A DNA stretch of 64,000 nt from Streptomyces sp. L-9-10. Its GTDB lineage: Bacteria; Actinomycetota; Actinomycetes; Streptomycetales; Streptomycetaceae. The notes under the pieces were generated by a model. That model saw only the letters and a program-made list of their open reading frames with translations. It searched no databases and was not told the origin of the DNA. Both the position numbers and the translations under genes were made by a program. The stretch spans positions 42,039-106,038 of the forward strand of contig NZ_PHRF01000120.1 of NCBI RefSeq assembly GCF_004151105.1. The letters are read 5' to 3'. Within the stretch, counting starts at the first letter, position 1; each line of letters opens with the position of its first letter. Shown in pieces: positions 16,975 to 25,432 of the stretch.

Positions 16975-18552
16975 ATGCGAACGGCATCGCCGTGGTGGCG
17001 CGGCGCGTCCGCCGTGGCCGCCGGCGCGCTCCCGGCCCTCGCTTTTCCCTCCCCCTCTCTCTGGTGGCTGGCGTATGCCGCGCTGGTGCCCTGGATGCTG
17101 CTCATACGGTCCGCGCCCACGGGCCGCCGCGCGGCGTTGGACGGCTGGCTGGGCGGTCTCGGATTCGTCATCGCCGTGCACCACTGGCTGATACCGAGCC
17201 TGCATGTGTTCATCGTGGTGCTGGCGGCGCTGCTGGGGCTGCTGTGGGCGCCGTGGGGGTGGCTGGTGCGCGCCGTGCTCGGCGGGGCGCCGTCCGCGGG
17301 CCGCGCCGCCGTCGCGCTCACCGTGCTCCCGTCGGGCTGGCTGATGGTCGAACTGGCCAGGTCCTGGGAGGGACTTGGCGGGCCGTGGGGGCTGCTCGGC
17401 GCCAGCCAGTGGGAGGTCTCCCCCGCGCTGCGGCTCGCCTCGGTGGGCGGGGTGTGGCTGGTGAGTCTGCTGGTGGTCGCGGTGAACACCGCGCTGACCC
17501 TGCTGGTCTCGGTGCCCCGGGCACGCGCCGCGGCGGCCCTCGGCATCGTGCTGTGTGCCGTCACCGTGGCGGCGGCGGTGTGGTGGGCCCCGGAGCCGGG
17601 GCGGTCGGGCCTGGCGGCGGTCGCGGTGGTCCAGCCGGGCGTGGTCGCCGGCGCGGACTCCGTGGAACGCCGTTTCGCGCGCGGCGAGGAGCTGACCCGC
17701 ACCCTGGCCGGACAGGATCTCGATCTGGTGGTGTGGGGAGAGAGCAGCGTCGGCGCGGATCTGGCGGCACGGCCCGATCTGGCGGCACGGATCGCCGTAC
17801 TGTCCCGCACGGTCGGCGCCGAGATCCTGGTCAATGTCGACGCGCGCAGTACGGATCCGGCGGGCCGGGCGGGGATATTCAAGCGCGGTGTGCTGGTGGG
17901 GCCGGACGGTCCGACGGGCGATGTGTACGACAAGATGCGGCTGGTGCCCTTCGGCGAGTACATCCCGGCCCGTGCCGCGCTCGGCTGGGTGACCTCGGTG
18001 GGCAAGGCGGCCGGTGAGGACCGTATCCGCGGCACCCGCCCGACAGTGATGGTGCTGCCGGGCGAGGGCAGGGGCGGACTGCGTTTCGGTCCGCTGATCT
18101 GCTTCGAGTCGGCGTTTCCCGATATGAGCAGGCGGCTGGTGAGGGACGGCGCGCAGGTGCTGGTGGCGCAGTCCTCGACCTCGTCGTTCCAGGGCAGTTG
18201 GGCGCCGGAGCAGCATGCCTCGCTGGCGGCACTGCGGGCGGCCGAGACCGGCAGGGCGATGGTGCACGCCACGCTCACGGGCGTCAGCGCGGTGTTCGGC
18301 CCCGGGGGTGAACGGGTCTCCGGGGCGATCGGTACGGACCGTTCGGCCGCCGCCGTCTTCGACGTCCCGCTGGCCCGGGGCACGACCCTCTACACGCGCT
18401 TCGGCGACTGGGCGGTCCATGGCGCGCTGGTCGTCCTGGCGGCGTTCTTCGCGGTCGAGGGCGCGCGGTCGCTCAGGCGGCGGACTGGTCCAGCGCCTCT
18501 CGTACCACCCGCTCGCACAGCTCGTGAGTCAGCAGTGCGTCCCTCGCGCTGA
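16975..18552 (+). CDS. lnt: Apolipoprotein N-acyltransferase
   Basis: A 525-residue enzyme that N-acylates the lipid-modified cysteine of lipoproteins at the membrane. The N-terminal 200 residues are several hydrophobic helices; the rest is a carbon-nitrogen hydrolase domain with the Glu-Lys-Cys triad in VVWGESS, YDKMRLVPFGEY and LICFESAFPD. The ATG at 16975 has GAGGAGG at 16962-16968. Streptomyces often has two Lnt copies, so this may be one of a pair. Its last 80 bases overlap the oppositely oriented Gfo/Idh gene. Confidence 0.9.
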   Translation: MRTASPWWRGASAVAAGALPALAFPSPSLWWLAYAALVPWMLLIRSAPTGRRAALDGWLGGLGFVIAVHHWLIPSLHVFIVVLAALLGLLWAPWGWLVRAVLGGAPSAGRAAVALTVLPSGWLMVELARSWEGLGGPWGLLGASQWEVSPALRLASVGGVWLVSLLVVAVNTALTLLVSVPRARAAAALGIVLCAVTVAAAVWWAPEPGRSGLAAVAVVQPGVVAGADSVERRFARGEELTRTLAGQDLDLVVWGESSVGADLAARPDLAARIAVLSRTVGAEILVNVDARSTDPAGRAGIFKRGVLVGPDGPTGDVYDKMRLVPFGEYIPARAALGWVTSVGKAAGEDRIRGTRPTVMVLPGEGRGGLRFGPLICFESAFPDMSRRLVRDGAQVLVAQSSTSSFQGSWAPEQHASLAALRAAETGRAMVHATLTGVSAVFGPGGERVSGAIGTDRSAAAVFDVPLARGTTLYTRFGDWAVHGALVVLAAFFAVEGARSLRRRTGPAPLVPPARTARESAVRPSR

Positions 18553-19381
18553 GCGTCTTCCCGGCGCGTACGGCGTCGAGGAACGCCAGGACGCACTGTT
18601 CGACACCGCGCTGGCGGGCCACCGGAACCCAGTCGCCGCGCCGCCGGACGCTCGGCTGCCCCTTGTGGTCGATGATCGTCGCGAGATCGTGGACGGCACG
18701 CTTGGTGTCCTGTCCCGACACTTCGAGGATCTCCTCGGTGGAGCCGCTCAGCCGGTTCATCACGCCGATCGCGGTGAAGCCGTCGCCGGAGAGCTGGAGC
18801 ACGACATGGTGCAGCAGTCCGTTCCTGACCCGCGCCCGTACGTCGGTGTGTTCGACCGGTCCCGGAAGCAGGAAGCGCAGCGTGTCCACGACATGGATGA
18901 AGTCGTCGAGGACGAAGGTGCGCGGCTCCTCGGGGAGCCCCACCCGGTTCTTCTGGAGGAGGATCAACTCGCGTGGATGCTCCAGACACTGCGCGTACCC
19001 GGGCGCGAAGCGGCGGTTGAAGCCGACCGAGAGGCTCACGCCCCGCTCCTCCGCGAGGCGCACGATCCGCTCGGAGTCGGCGAGGTCGTACGCGATCGGT
19101 TTGTCGACATAGGTCGGTACGCCCGCCTCCAGGAGCCGGGTGACGATCTCGGCGTGCACTGCGGTCGGGGCGTGCACGAACGCGGCGTCGAGGCCCTGGG
19201 CGAGCAGCGAGTCGAGATCGGTGTGGCACCGCTCCGCCGGGATGTGGTGGACCTCGGCGGTACGCGTCAGGGTGGCGGGGGTACGGGTCTGCAGATGCAG
19301 CTCGACCCCGGGCAGTGTGGTGAGCACCGGCAGATACGCCTTCCGCGCGATGTCGCCGAGCCCGATGCAGCCGACCTTCAC
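18473..19381 (-). CDS. Gfo/Idh/MocA-family oxidoreductase
   Basis: A 302-residue NAD(P)-dependent oxidoreductase. The N-terminus VGCIGLGDIARKAYLPVL is the Rossmann loop; YVDKPIAYDLADSE contains the conserved EKP-like lysine motif (here DKP); GFNRRFAPGY is the family arginine-containing segment. It is slightly shorter than usual (330-380). The GTG start at 19381 follows GGGGAGG. It overlaps the end of lnt by 80 bases tail to tail. The substrate (sugar or inositol-like) is unknown. Confidence 0.85.
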   Translation of the reverse strand: MKVGCIGLGDIARKAYLPVLTTLPGVELHLQTRTPATLTRTAEVHHIPAERCHTDLDSLLAQGLDAAFVHAPTAVHAEIVTRLLEAGVPTYVDKPIAYDLADSERIVRLAEERGVSLSVGFNRRFAPGYAQCLEHPRELILLQKNRVGLPEEPRTFVLDDFIHVVDTLRFLLPGPVEHTDVRARVRNGLLHHVVLQLSGDGFTAIGVMNRLSGSTEEILEVSGQDTKRAVHDLATIIDHKGQPSVRRRGDWVPVARQRGVEQCVLAFLDAVRAGKTLSARDALLTHELCERVVREALDQSAA

Positions 19382-19442
19382 AAGGGCCTCCCCAGCCTGT
19401 CCTCACACGTCACACGTCACACGCCGAGGCCCGTCACACGCC

Positions 19443-19478
19443 GCCGACAGCCGTTGAGAGCCGTTGAGAGCCGTCGGC
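19443..19478. repeat. Short direct repeats inside a hairpin upstream of the Gfo/Idh gene
   Basis: CCGTTGAGAG occurs twice in tandem (19451-19470), flanked by GCCGAC and GTCGGC arms. Preceding bases contain repeated CACACGT. Possible regulatory DNA; no known factor. Confidence 0.35.
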
Positions 19479-19513
19479 AGTCGTTGACATGCGGGTTCGC
19501 GTGTCCGTCCGCG

Positions 19514-19672
19514 TTACTGACGCGGTGTCCCGGAAGCATACGTGTGCTCAGGAGGCCGCCAGTCGGCGATCCCGGCGAAGCCGCGCAGGATGAGTCCGGG
19601 CCCGAAGCGGGAGACGGCGACGATCAGCGCGTCCCGTACGGCGACGGCGACCGGATTGCCGACGGCCGTCAT
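19514..19672 (-). pseudogene. C-terminal remnant of an FAD-dependent monooxygenase-like protein
   Basis: The minus strand reads a coherent 52-residue C-terminus, including VAVRDALIVAVSRFGPG and LRGFAGIADWRPP, ending in TAA at 19514. The ADWRPP-type tail resembles FAD_binding_3 monooxygenases. The ATG at 19672 has no ribosome site and the N-terminal FAD domain is missing. The fragment stops where a 5'-truncated TetR gene begins on the other strand, so both appear cut at one junction near 19661-19670. The family call is tentative. Confidence 0.5.
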
Positions 19673-20036
19673 CGCGCGGCACCGCTATCTGACCGGCCAC
19701 CCCGAACTGCTCGTCTCCCGTTACGAACTGGCCCTCGAAGCCACTCGCCGACCGGAGCTGCGGGCCTTCTACGACGCGATGGGGCAGCGCTTCCGCGAGC
19801 CGATGGTCGCGATGATGACGGCGGCGGGCTCCGCCGAGCCCGAGCGGCACGCGCTGTCGCTGGTGGCCTGGTGCGAGGGGCTGATGTTCTCCTGCGCGGC
19901 GGGCTCGTACCACGATTCCGTGCCCTCCCTGGAGGCGCTGCGCCTCGGATTCGGCGAGCTGCTGCGCGGAATGCCCGGAACTCCGGACGAGGACCGGCCC
20001 GCCCCTGACGGGTCCCGGTCCGCCCCGGAGGAATAA
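19661..20036 (+). pseudogene. 5'-truncated TetR-family regulator
   Basis: About 125 residues resembling the ligand-binding half of a TetR regulator (AVIARHRYLTGHPELLVSRY, then ALSLVAWCEGLMFSCAAGS and LRLGFGELLRGM). No helix-turn-helix is encoded upstream in any frame. The in-frame codons from 19542 to about 19655 are low-complexity and instead overlap an oxidoreductase remnant on the opposite strand. Likely left by a deletion that removed the 5' ends of two divergent genes. Confidence 0.65.
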
Positions 20037-20077
20037 GCCCTCGCCACATCGGCGGGTCGTCCATGAGGATGTCGGTC

Positions 20078-20608
20078 ATGACACTCACCGAGGCCACGCC
20101 CGAACGCACCGAGCCCTCTCCCCTCGCCGGCGAACGCGAGATGCTGGAGGGCTGGCTCGACTACCACCGCGAGACCCTCGCCCAGAAGTGCTCAGGACTG
20201 GACGGGAAACAGCTCAAGGAGGCGTCCGTTCCGCCCTCCGATCTGACCCTGCTCGGTCTGGTACGGCACATGGCCGAGGTGGAGCGCGGCTGGTTCCGCA
20301 ACCGGCTGGCCGACGAGCGAGCCGCGCCGATCTACTTCACCGACGCCGACCCGGACGGCGACTTCCACGCCGGGGAGACCGACACCTGGGAGGAGGCGCA
20401 CACCACCTGGCGCGCCGAGATCGCCCACGCCCGCGAACTGGCCGCGCCGCACTCCCTCGACGCTCTCGGCGCCGGACCGCCCAGCCGGGACACCGGCGAC
20501 CCGTTCACCCTCCGCTGGATCTACACCCACATGATCGAGGAGTACGCCCGGCACAACGGCCACGCCGATCTTCTCCGCGAGCGGATCGACGGCGCGACGG
20601 GCGACTGA
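20078..20608 (+). CDS. DinB-family (DUF664, mini-circle-type) protein
   Basis: A 176-residue four-helix-bundle protein of the DinB/DUF664 family. It has an early WLDYHRETLAQKC segment, LLGLVRHMAEVERGWF with a metal-binding-type histidine, and a late IYTHMIEEYARHNGHADLL with further histidines in the usual metal positions. Such proteins include thiol-dependent transferases using mycothiol or bacillithiol, but most are uncharacterised. The start at 20078 follows GAGG at 20065-20068. Function unknown. Confidence 0.8.
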   Translation: MTLTEATPERTEPSPLAGEREMLEGWLDYHRETLAQKCSGLDGKQLKEASVPPSDLTLLGLVRHMAEVERGWFRNRLADERAAPIYFTDADPDGDFHAGETDTWEEAHTTWRAEIAHARELAAPHSLDALGAGPPSRDTGDPFTLRWIYTHMIEEYARHNGHADLLRERIDGATGD

Positions 20609-20764
20609 CCGATCGCTCAGCCGCTCGGCCGCGCCGTCGGCTGACGGGCCGCTCGGCCGGCTGACCCGGCCGAGCGAGCGGCGAGCGGGCCCGGCGTCAC
20701 CCGTCCGGGCCAATCCGCGCTCTTCCGCTCCCCAACAGCGCCCCCAACCAGCAGAGTTGCCCGG

Positions 20765-21268
20765 GTGCACCGAACCAACCGAACGAGAAGCGCGGCGATG
20801 ATCCTGATGGGGGTGGCGGTCACCGCCGTCTCCGGATGCGTGGCCGTGGAGCCGCATCCCTCGCCCGGTCCCTCGCCGCGCCCGGAGACGAGCAGCGGCA
20901 TCCAGGGCCCGGGAGCGCCTGAGCCGCTGATCATCGAGGCCCCGGCCAAGGAAGCGCTGGAGGCGGCCGTCCCCCCGCCGGCCCCGGGGGCGGCTCCACG
21001 CTCCTCCGCCGGGGCCCGCCCGCCGGCCCAGGACGGATCGGCGGGCCGTGACCGGCCGGCGGGCCAGGACCGGACGAAGGGCCCCGAGCGGCCCCCGGCC
21101 GCGTCCCGGCCGGAGCGGCGGGCCCAGGACCACCCCGAGGAACGGCGTCATTCGGCGCCGTCGTCCGCACCGTCCATCGCCGATGTCTGCGCCCTCGGCG
21201 AGAGGTACGGCAAGTGGCCGGAGGACAGCCCCCAAGCTCGCATCTGCCGTGACACGTACGGCGATTGA
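20765..21268 (+). CDS. Small proline-rich putative lipoprotein
   Basis: A 167-residue protein starting at GTG. A short hydrophobic stretch MILMGVAVTAVSGC ends in a lipobox-like V-S-G-C near residue 25. It is followed by a long Pro/Ala/Arg-rich, probably extended region and a conserved-looking tail with two cysteines (DVCALGERYGKWPEDSPQ, then ICRDTYG). I do not recognise the domain. No good ribosome binding site is seen. Probably anchored outside the membrane. Confidence 0.6.
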   Translation: MHRTNRTRSAAMILMGVAVTAVSGCVAVEPHPSPGPSPRPETSSGIQGPGAPEPLIIEAPAKEALEAAVPPPAPGAAPRSSAGARPPAQDGSAGRDRPAGQDRTKGPERPPAASRPERRAQDHPEERRHSAPSSAPSIADVCALGERYGKWPEDSPQARICRDTYGD

Positions 21269-21337
21269 ACGGCCCCCATACGCAACCCCGAGGACGCAAC
21301 CCCGACGCCCGACGCCTACCCCGCGCCGCACCCGCTG

Positions 21338-21979
21338 TCACCGTCCGCGCAACAGCCGCTCCAGCCGGTCGATCCCTGCCCGGACCCCGTTCACGTCCCC
21401 CTCGTGCCCCAAGGCGTCCGCCGCGTCACGCGCCCGGTCCAGATGGAGCCGCGCCGCCTCCGGCCGCTGGAGCTTCAGATAGTCGGCGGCGAGATTGAGG
21501 TGGAGCGACGGATAGAAGGCCCGTACGACCGATGAGGCCCCGGGCACCCCCTCCCGGGCCTCAGCCAACCGGTCACCGCCGGTCCCGCCGTCGTCCCCCC
21601 GGTCACCGCCGGTCCCACCGTCGTCCGCGCCGTCGTCCCCCCGGTCGCCATCCGCCCGGCCACCCGCCCGGTCACCGGTCGCCGGCTCCTCCCCCAGCCC
21701 GGCAGCGGCTGTCAGCGCCCTCAGGTCCCAGGCCAGTTCATCGCCCGGGTCGTCCTGCGTATCCGCCATGTAGTGCGCGAGGGCGCAGCGGTGGAACGCG
21801 TCGCCCGCCTCCCCCAGCTCCGTCCAGAGCTCACCGAACCGGTTGCGTGCCTCCTCGCGGTCGCCGCCGTGGAGAAGCATGACCGCCTGCCCGATCCTGG
21901 TCATGACGGCGTCCTCCGACGCCTCCTGCCGCTCCCTCACTACCGCCGCCTCCGCATGCCGTCCATGGGCCGCCCACAT
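21338..21979 (-). CDS. TPR-like protein of unknown function with an internal Gly/Asp repeat
   Basis: About 213 residues from the ATG at 21979. Helical pairs resembling tetratricopeptide repeats (MTRIGQAVMLLHGGDREEAR, NRFGELWTELGEAGDAFH, LNLAADYLKLQRPEAA) surround a low-complexity Gly/Asp/Arg insert encoded by 30-base DNA repeats. A second ATG at 21904 has a better ribosome site (GGAGG, eight-base spacing) and could be the true start. The gene lies downstream of ung on the same strand behind a hairpin. Function unknown. Confidence 0.6.
   Translation of the reverse strand: MWAAHGRHAEAAVVRERQEASEDAVMTRIGQAVMLLHGGDREEARNRFGELWTELGEAGDAFHRCALAHYMADTQDDPGDELAWDLRALTAAAGLGEEPATGDRAGGRADGDRGDDGADDGGTGGDRGDDGGTGGDRLAEAREGVPGASSVVRAFYPSLHLNLAADYLKLQRPEAARLHLDRARDAADALGHEGDVNGVRAGIDRLERLLRGR
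21571..21630. repeat. Two tandem 30-base coding repeats
   Basis: Two 30-base units starting GGTCACCGCCGGTCCC lie head to tail, followed by a partial third. They encode the Gly/Asp-rich insert of the TPR-like protein on the minus strand; the period is a multiple of three. Confidence 0.6.
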
Positions 21980-22036
21980 GCCGTCCAGTACATCCGACGA
22001 ACATGACGCTATCCGGCATGACGGACATTGGCCTTT

Positions 22037-22063
22037 CAGGCTCGGGCGGACAGCCCGAGCCTG
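22037..22063 (-). terminator. Hairpin after ung
   Basis: Perfect 11-base arms CAGGCTCGGGC and GCCCGAGCCTG with a five-base loop lie 17 bases beyond the ung stop, followed on the minus strand by AAAGG. Confidence 0.65.
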
Positions 22064-22079
22064 TCGGCCGTCCCGTGGA

Positions 22080-22772
22080 TCAGGCGCGGTCGTCGAGGTC
22101 GGGGATCCGCCAGTCGATCGGGTCGTGCCCCTGCGCGGCGACGGCCTCATTGATCTGCGTGAACGGCCGCGACCCGAAGAACTTCTTCGCGGAGAGCGGC
22201 GAGGGGTGCGCGCCCTTCACCACCACATGGCGCTCCGTGTCGATCAGCGGCAGCTTCTTCTGCGCGTAGGCGCCCCACAGGACGAAGACCGCCGGGTCGG
22301 GCCGCTCGGCCACGGCGCGGATCACCGCGTCCGTCACCTTTTCCCAGCCCTTGCCCTTGTGGGAGTTGGCCTCACCCGCGCGGACCGTCAGCACCGCGTT
22401 GAGCAGCAGCACACCCTGCTCGGCCCACGGCATCAGATAGCCGTTGTCCGGCACCGGGTGGCCCAGCTCCTCCTTCATCTCCTTGTAGATGTTCCGCAGG
22501 GAGGGAGGGGTCCTGACACCGGGCCGCACCGAGAAGCACAGGCCGTGTCCCTGCCCCTCCCCGTGGTAAGGGTCCTGGCCCAGGATCAGGACCTTCACCT
22601 TGTCGTACGGAGTGGCGTCGAGCGCCGCGAAGACCTCATCGCGGGGCGGGTAGACCGGCCCCTTCGACCGCTCCTCCTCGACGAAATCGGTGAGCTCCTT
22701 GAAGTAGGGCTTCTGCAGCTCATCGCCGAGGACGCCGCGCCAGGACTCGGGCAGCATGTCGGTGTCGGTCAC
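22080..22772 (-). CDS. ung: Uracil-DNA glycosylase, family 1
   Basis: A 230-residue base-excision repair enzyme removing uracil from DNA. Family 1 motifs are complete: water-activating loop LILGQDPYHGEGQ, LLLNAVLTV and the minor-groove loop GAHPSPLSAKKFFGSRPF. The GTG start at 22772 has GGAGG eight bases upstream. Flanked by hairpins on both sides, it is probably monocistronic. Confidence 0.96.
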   Translation of the reverse strand: MTDTDMLPESWRGVLGDELQKPYFKELTDFVEEERSKGPVYPPRDEVFAALDATPYDKVKVLILGQDPYHGEGQGHGLCFSVRPGVRTPPSLRNIYKEMKEELGHPVPDNGYLMPWAEQGVLLLNAVLTVRAGEANSHKGKGWEKVTDAVIRAVAERPDPAVFVLWGAYAQKKLPLIDTERHVVVKGAHPSPLSAKKFFGSRPFTQINEAVAAQGHDPIDWRIPDLDDRA

Positions 22773-22840
22773 GTCAACAACCTCCGGTAAGCGATCACTT
22801 GTGCAGCACTGAACCTACCGGGGACCACTGACAACGGCCT

Positions 22841-22865
22841 CCGGCTGCCGGGAGTCGGCAGCCGG
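22841..22865 (-). terminator. Hairpin after the peptide-binding lipoprotein gene
   Basis: Perfect nine-base arms CCGGCTGCC and GGCAGCCGG with a seven-base loop, 76 bases past the stop at 22941. Confidence 0.5.
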
Positions 22866-22875
22866 TGACACCACT

Positions 22876-22938
22876 CCGAACGTCCTGAACACTCTGAACG
22901 TCCTCAACGCACTGACCGCCTTGACCGCCCTGAACGCC
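22876..22938. repeat. Seven degenerate 9-base tandem repeats
   Basis: Consecutive nonamers of the type CTGAACGTC/CTGACCGCC run seven times right up to the stop codon of the lipoprotein gene. They lie in its 3' untranslated region, before the terminator hairpin. Confidence 0.6.
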
Positions 22939-22940
22939 CC

Positions 22941-24521
22941 CTACCAGCTGGCCTTCCGGTTCAGCTCCCACATCTGCATGACCGTCTGCGGATCGAGGGC
23001 CCGCTCACCGCCGCCGATGTCCTCGGTCGACGCCACGTACAACCTGCCCTGCCACAGCGGGAGGAGCCGTACGTCATCGACGAAGATCTCCTGGGCGCGC
23101 TCGAACTCCGCGTTCACCGCCGCGCGGTCGCTCACCCGCCGGGACCGGGGCAGCAGCTTCTGGGTGATCTCCGGGCTCTCGTACGGCGTGCTCAGCGCGT
23201 TGTTCGTGCCGACGAAAGGCGCGATGAAGTTGTCCGGGTCCGGGAAGTCGGGGAACCAGCCGCGGCCGAAGACGGGGTACTCCCCCTTCTGGTAGCCGGC
23301 CTGGAACTGCTTCCACGGCTTGCTCCGGAGGGTGATCCTGAACAGCCCCGACGCTTCGAGCTGGCGCTTGAGCTCGGTGAACTCCGCGGCCGTCCCCGAC
23401 CCGTAGCGGTCGGTGGTGTACCAGAAGGTGAGGGGCACGGGCCCGGTGATGCCCGCACCGTTGAGGATCGCCCTCGCCTCGTTCACATCGGGTTCGCCGT
23501 ACCGGTCGAAGAAGCCGGTGGTGTGCGCGAAGATGCCCTTGGGGACCATCGAGTAGAGCGGCTCGGCCGTGCCCCGGTAGACCTTGGCCACCAGCGCGTC
23601 GCGGTCCACGATCTGGGCCACCGCCTGACGTACCGCGAGCTTGCCCGCCGCCGGATCCGCGGGGTTGAACACGAGATAGCGGATATCGGCACCGACGGTC
23701 TCGACCAGTTGAAGATCCTTGGTCTCCGGCCCCTTGTGTTCGAGTGCGACGACCTGCTCCGAGGTGAGCCCCCGGTAGATGGCGTCGATCTTCTTCTTCC
23801 GCAGAGCGCGGAAGACCGTGTCGGAGTTCTTGAAATACTGGATCGTGACAGCGTCGTTCCGGTGTTCCGCGAATCCGCGGTAGTCCTTGTTCCGGGTCAG
23901 CTCCGCCCTGTCCCCGCTGGTGTACGAGTCGAGTACGTACGGCCCCGAGCCGGTGATCCCGCCGTCCTGTCGCAGCCTGTCCCGCGGATACGAGGCCGGC
24001 GGGACGAGGGACATCGCGGGCGTGGCGAGGATGAACGGGAAGGTCGCGTCCGGCTTCCGCAGCCGGAAGACGACGGTGTCGTCCCCGCTCGTCTCGACCG
24101 TCCGGAGGGATTCCAGCAGACCGGCGGGGCCGCCCGGCACGTTGATCTTCCGGATCCGGTCGAAGGAGTGCTTGACGGCCGCCGCGTCGAGCGGATCGCC
24201 GTCGGAAAACGTCAGGCCGTCGCGCAGCACGCACCGGAAGACCTGGTTGGCGGCGTCGGTGAACTGGCATTTCCGCGCCGCGTCGGGCTGCGGATACGAA
24301 CTGCCGGTCGGAAAGCTCACCAAGGTCTGGAAGACATTGCGGAACATCTCCCAGGAGTTGTCCCAGGACGCCGCCGGGTCGAGCGTGCTCGGCTCACTCG
24401 TCGTGCCGACGGTTATCCTTTGTTCGGCCTCCGCGTCATCGTCCGAGAACAGGCCGCATCCCGCGAGCAGGGACATGGCCGCCACGGCCGCGGCGGCCCG
24501 CCGAATTGTCCGGTCGAACAC
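22941..24521 (-). CDS. ABC transporter peptide-binding lipoprotein (SBP_bac_5)
   Basis: A 526-residue extracytoplasmic solute-binding protein. The signal peptide ends in the lipobox LLAGC with the lipidated cysteine near residue 22. The mature part opens with ITVGTTSEPSTLDPAASWDN, the hallmark of oligopeptide/nickel binding proteins, and contains KHSFDRIRKINVPGG and GSGPYVLDSY. The GTG at 24521 lies seven bases after AGGAG; an in-frame GTG two codons earlier is too close to it. No permease or ATPase genes are adjacent, so it is an orphan subunit. The ligand is unknown. Confidence 0.88.
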   Translation of the reverse strand: MFDRTIRRAAAAVAAMSLLAGCGLFSDDDAEAEQRITVGTTSEPSTLDPAASWDNSWEMFRNVFQTLVSFPTGSSYPQPDAARKCQFTDAANQVFRCVLRDGLTFSDGDPLDAAAVKHSFDRIRKINVPGGPAGLLESLRTVETSGDDTVVFRLRKPDATFPFILATPAMSLVPPASYPRDRLRQDGGITGSGPYVLDSYTSGDRAELTRNKDYRGFAEHRNDAVTIQYFKNSDTVFRALRKKKIDAIYRGLTSEQVVALEHKGPETKDLQLVETVGADIRYLVFNPADPAAGKLAVRQAVAQIVDRDALVAKVYRGTAEPLYSMVPKGIFAHTTGFFDRYGEPDVNEARAILNGAGITGPVPLTFWYTTDRYGSGTAAEFTELKRQLEASGLFRITLRSKPWKQFQAGYQKGEYPVFGRGWFPDFPDPDNFIAPFVGTNNALSTPYESPEITQKLLPRSRRVSDRAAVNAEFERAQEIFVDDVRLLPLWQGRLYVASTEDIGGGERALDPQTVMQMWELNRKASW

Positions 24522-24567
24522 GTGCACGCTCCTTTTCAGCCATGGATCGGCAGACCATACCGCAGCG

Positions 24568-24597
24568 CCCACCGGATCAATACGCCGATCCGGTGGG
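24568..24597. terminator. Hairpin between the SDR and lipoprotein genes
   Basis: Perfect 11-base arms CCCACCGGATC and GATCCGGTGGG with an eight-base loop, 30 bases after the SDR stop. Confidence 0.55.
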
Positions 24598-24626
24598 GCT
24601 TTTGGGGAAATTGACGCCGGGAATCG

Positions 24627-25415
24627 TCACCCCACTCCGGCGTTGAGGAAGATGCCCCCGTCGACGACCAGTGTCTGTCCGGTGATCCAGTCGGACTGGT
24701 CGGAGGTGAGGAACGCGGCGGCGCCGCCGATGTCCTCCGGCACCCCGAGCCGTCCCATCGGGTAGGCGGCCGCGGCCTCCGCCTCCCTGCCCTCGTAGAG
24801 CGCCTGCGCGAACTTGGTCTTGACCACGGCGGGCGCGATGGCGTTGACCCGTACCGCCGGCGCGAACTCGTGTGCCAGCTGAAGGGTCAGATTGACCATG
24901 GCCGCCTTGCTCATGCCGTACGCGCCGATGAAGGGGGACGCCGAGATCCCGGCGACCGACGCGATGTTCACGATCGCGCCGCCGTTCTCCTTCTGCCAGG
25001 CCCGCCAGGTCTGCTGGGCGAAGCCGAGCGCCGAGATGACGTTCGTCTCGTACACCTTGCGGGCCACGTTCAGGTCCATCTCGGCCATCGGGCCGAAGAC
25101 GGGGTTCGTCCCCGCGTTGTTGACCAGGAAGTCGACCCGGCCGAACGCCTCCATGACACGCGCGACGGCCGCCGCCTGGTGCTGCTCGTCGTGCGCCTTG
25201 CCCGCCACTCCGATCACCCGGTCGGAACCGAGCCTCTCCACGGCCTCCTTGAGCGCGTCCTCGCCCCGGCCGGTGATGCACACCCGGTCGCCGCGGGCGA
25301 CGAACGCCTCGGCCACTCCGTATCCGATGCCCCGGCTCGCGCCCGTGATCAGGGCGACCTTCCCGCTGTCCGGCACCTGCCGCTCAGACTCCGGCCGCCG
25401 CGTCCGCTCCGTCAT
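24627..25415 (-). CDS. SDR-family oxidoreductase (FabG-like)
   Basis: A 262-residue short-chain dehydrogenase. The NAD(P) loop is TGASRGIGYG, NNAG is present in VDFLVNNAGTNP, and the Ser-Tyr-Lys site is seen in NIASVAGISASPFIGAYGMS followed by K. It ends with the typical SDQSDWITGQTLVVDGG. It starts 17 bases after the preceding SDR gene and is probably co-transcribed with it. Two tandem SDR genes next to acyl-CoA-type operators often act in fatty-acid or polyketide-like metabolism; the substrate is not predictable. Confidence 0.85.
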   Translation of the reverse strand: MTERTRRPESERQVPDSGKVALITGASRGIGYGVAEAFVARGDRVCITGRGEDALKEAVERLGSDRVIGVAGKAHDEQHQAAAVARVMEAFGRVDFLVNNAGTNPVFGPMAEMDLNVARKVYETNVISALGFAQQTWRAWQKENGGAIVNIASVAGISASPFIGAYGMSKAAMVNLTLQLAHEFAPAVRVNAIAPAVVKTKFAQALYEGREAEAAAAYPMGRLGVPEDIGGAAAFLTSDQSDWITGQTLVVDGGIFLNAGVG

Positions 25416-25432
25416 GTCCGTTGCCCCCGGCC

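Noticed and set aside
21571..21660. Repeated 30-base units as a possible CRISPR array
   Set aside because: Units are contiguous without spacers and are in-frame coding repeats of the TPR-like protein.
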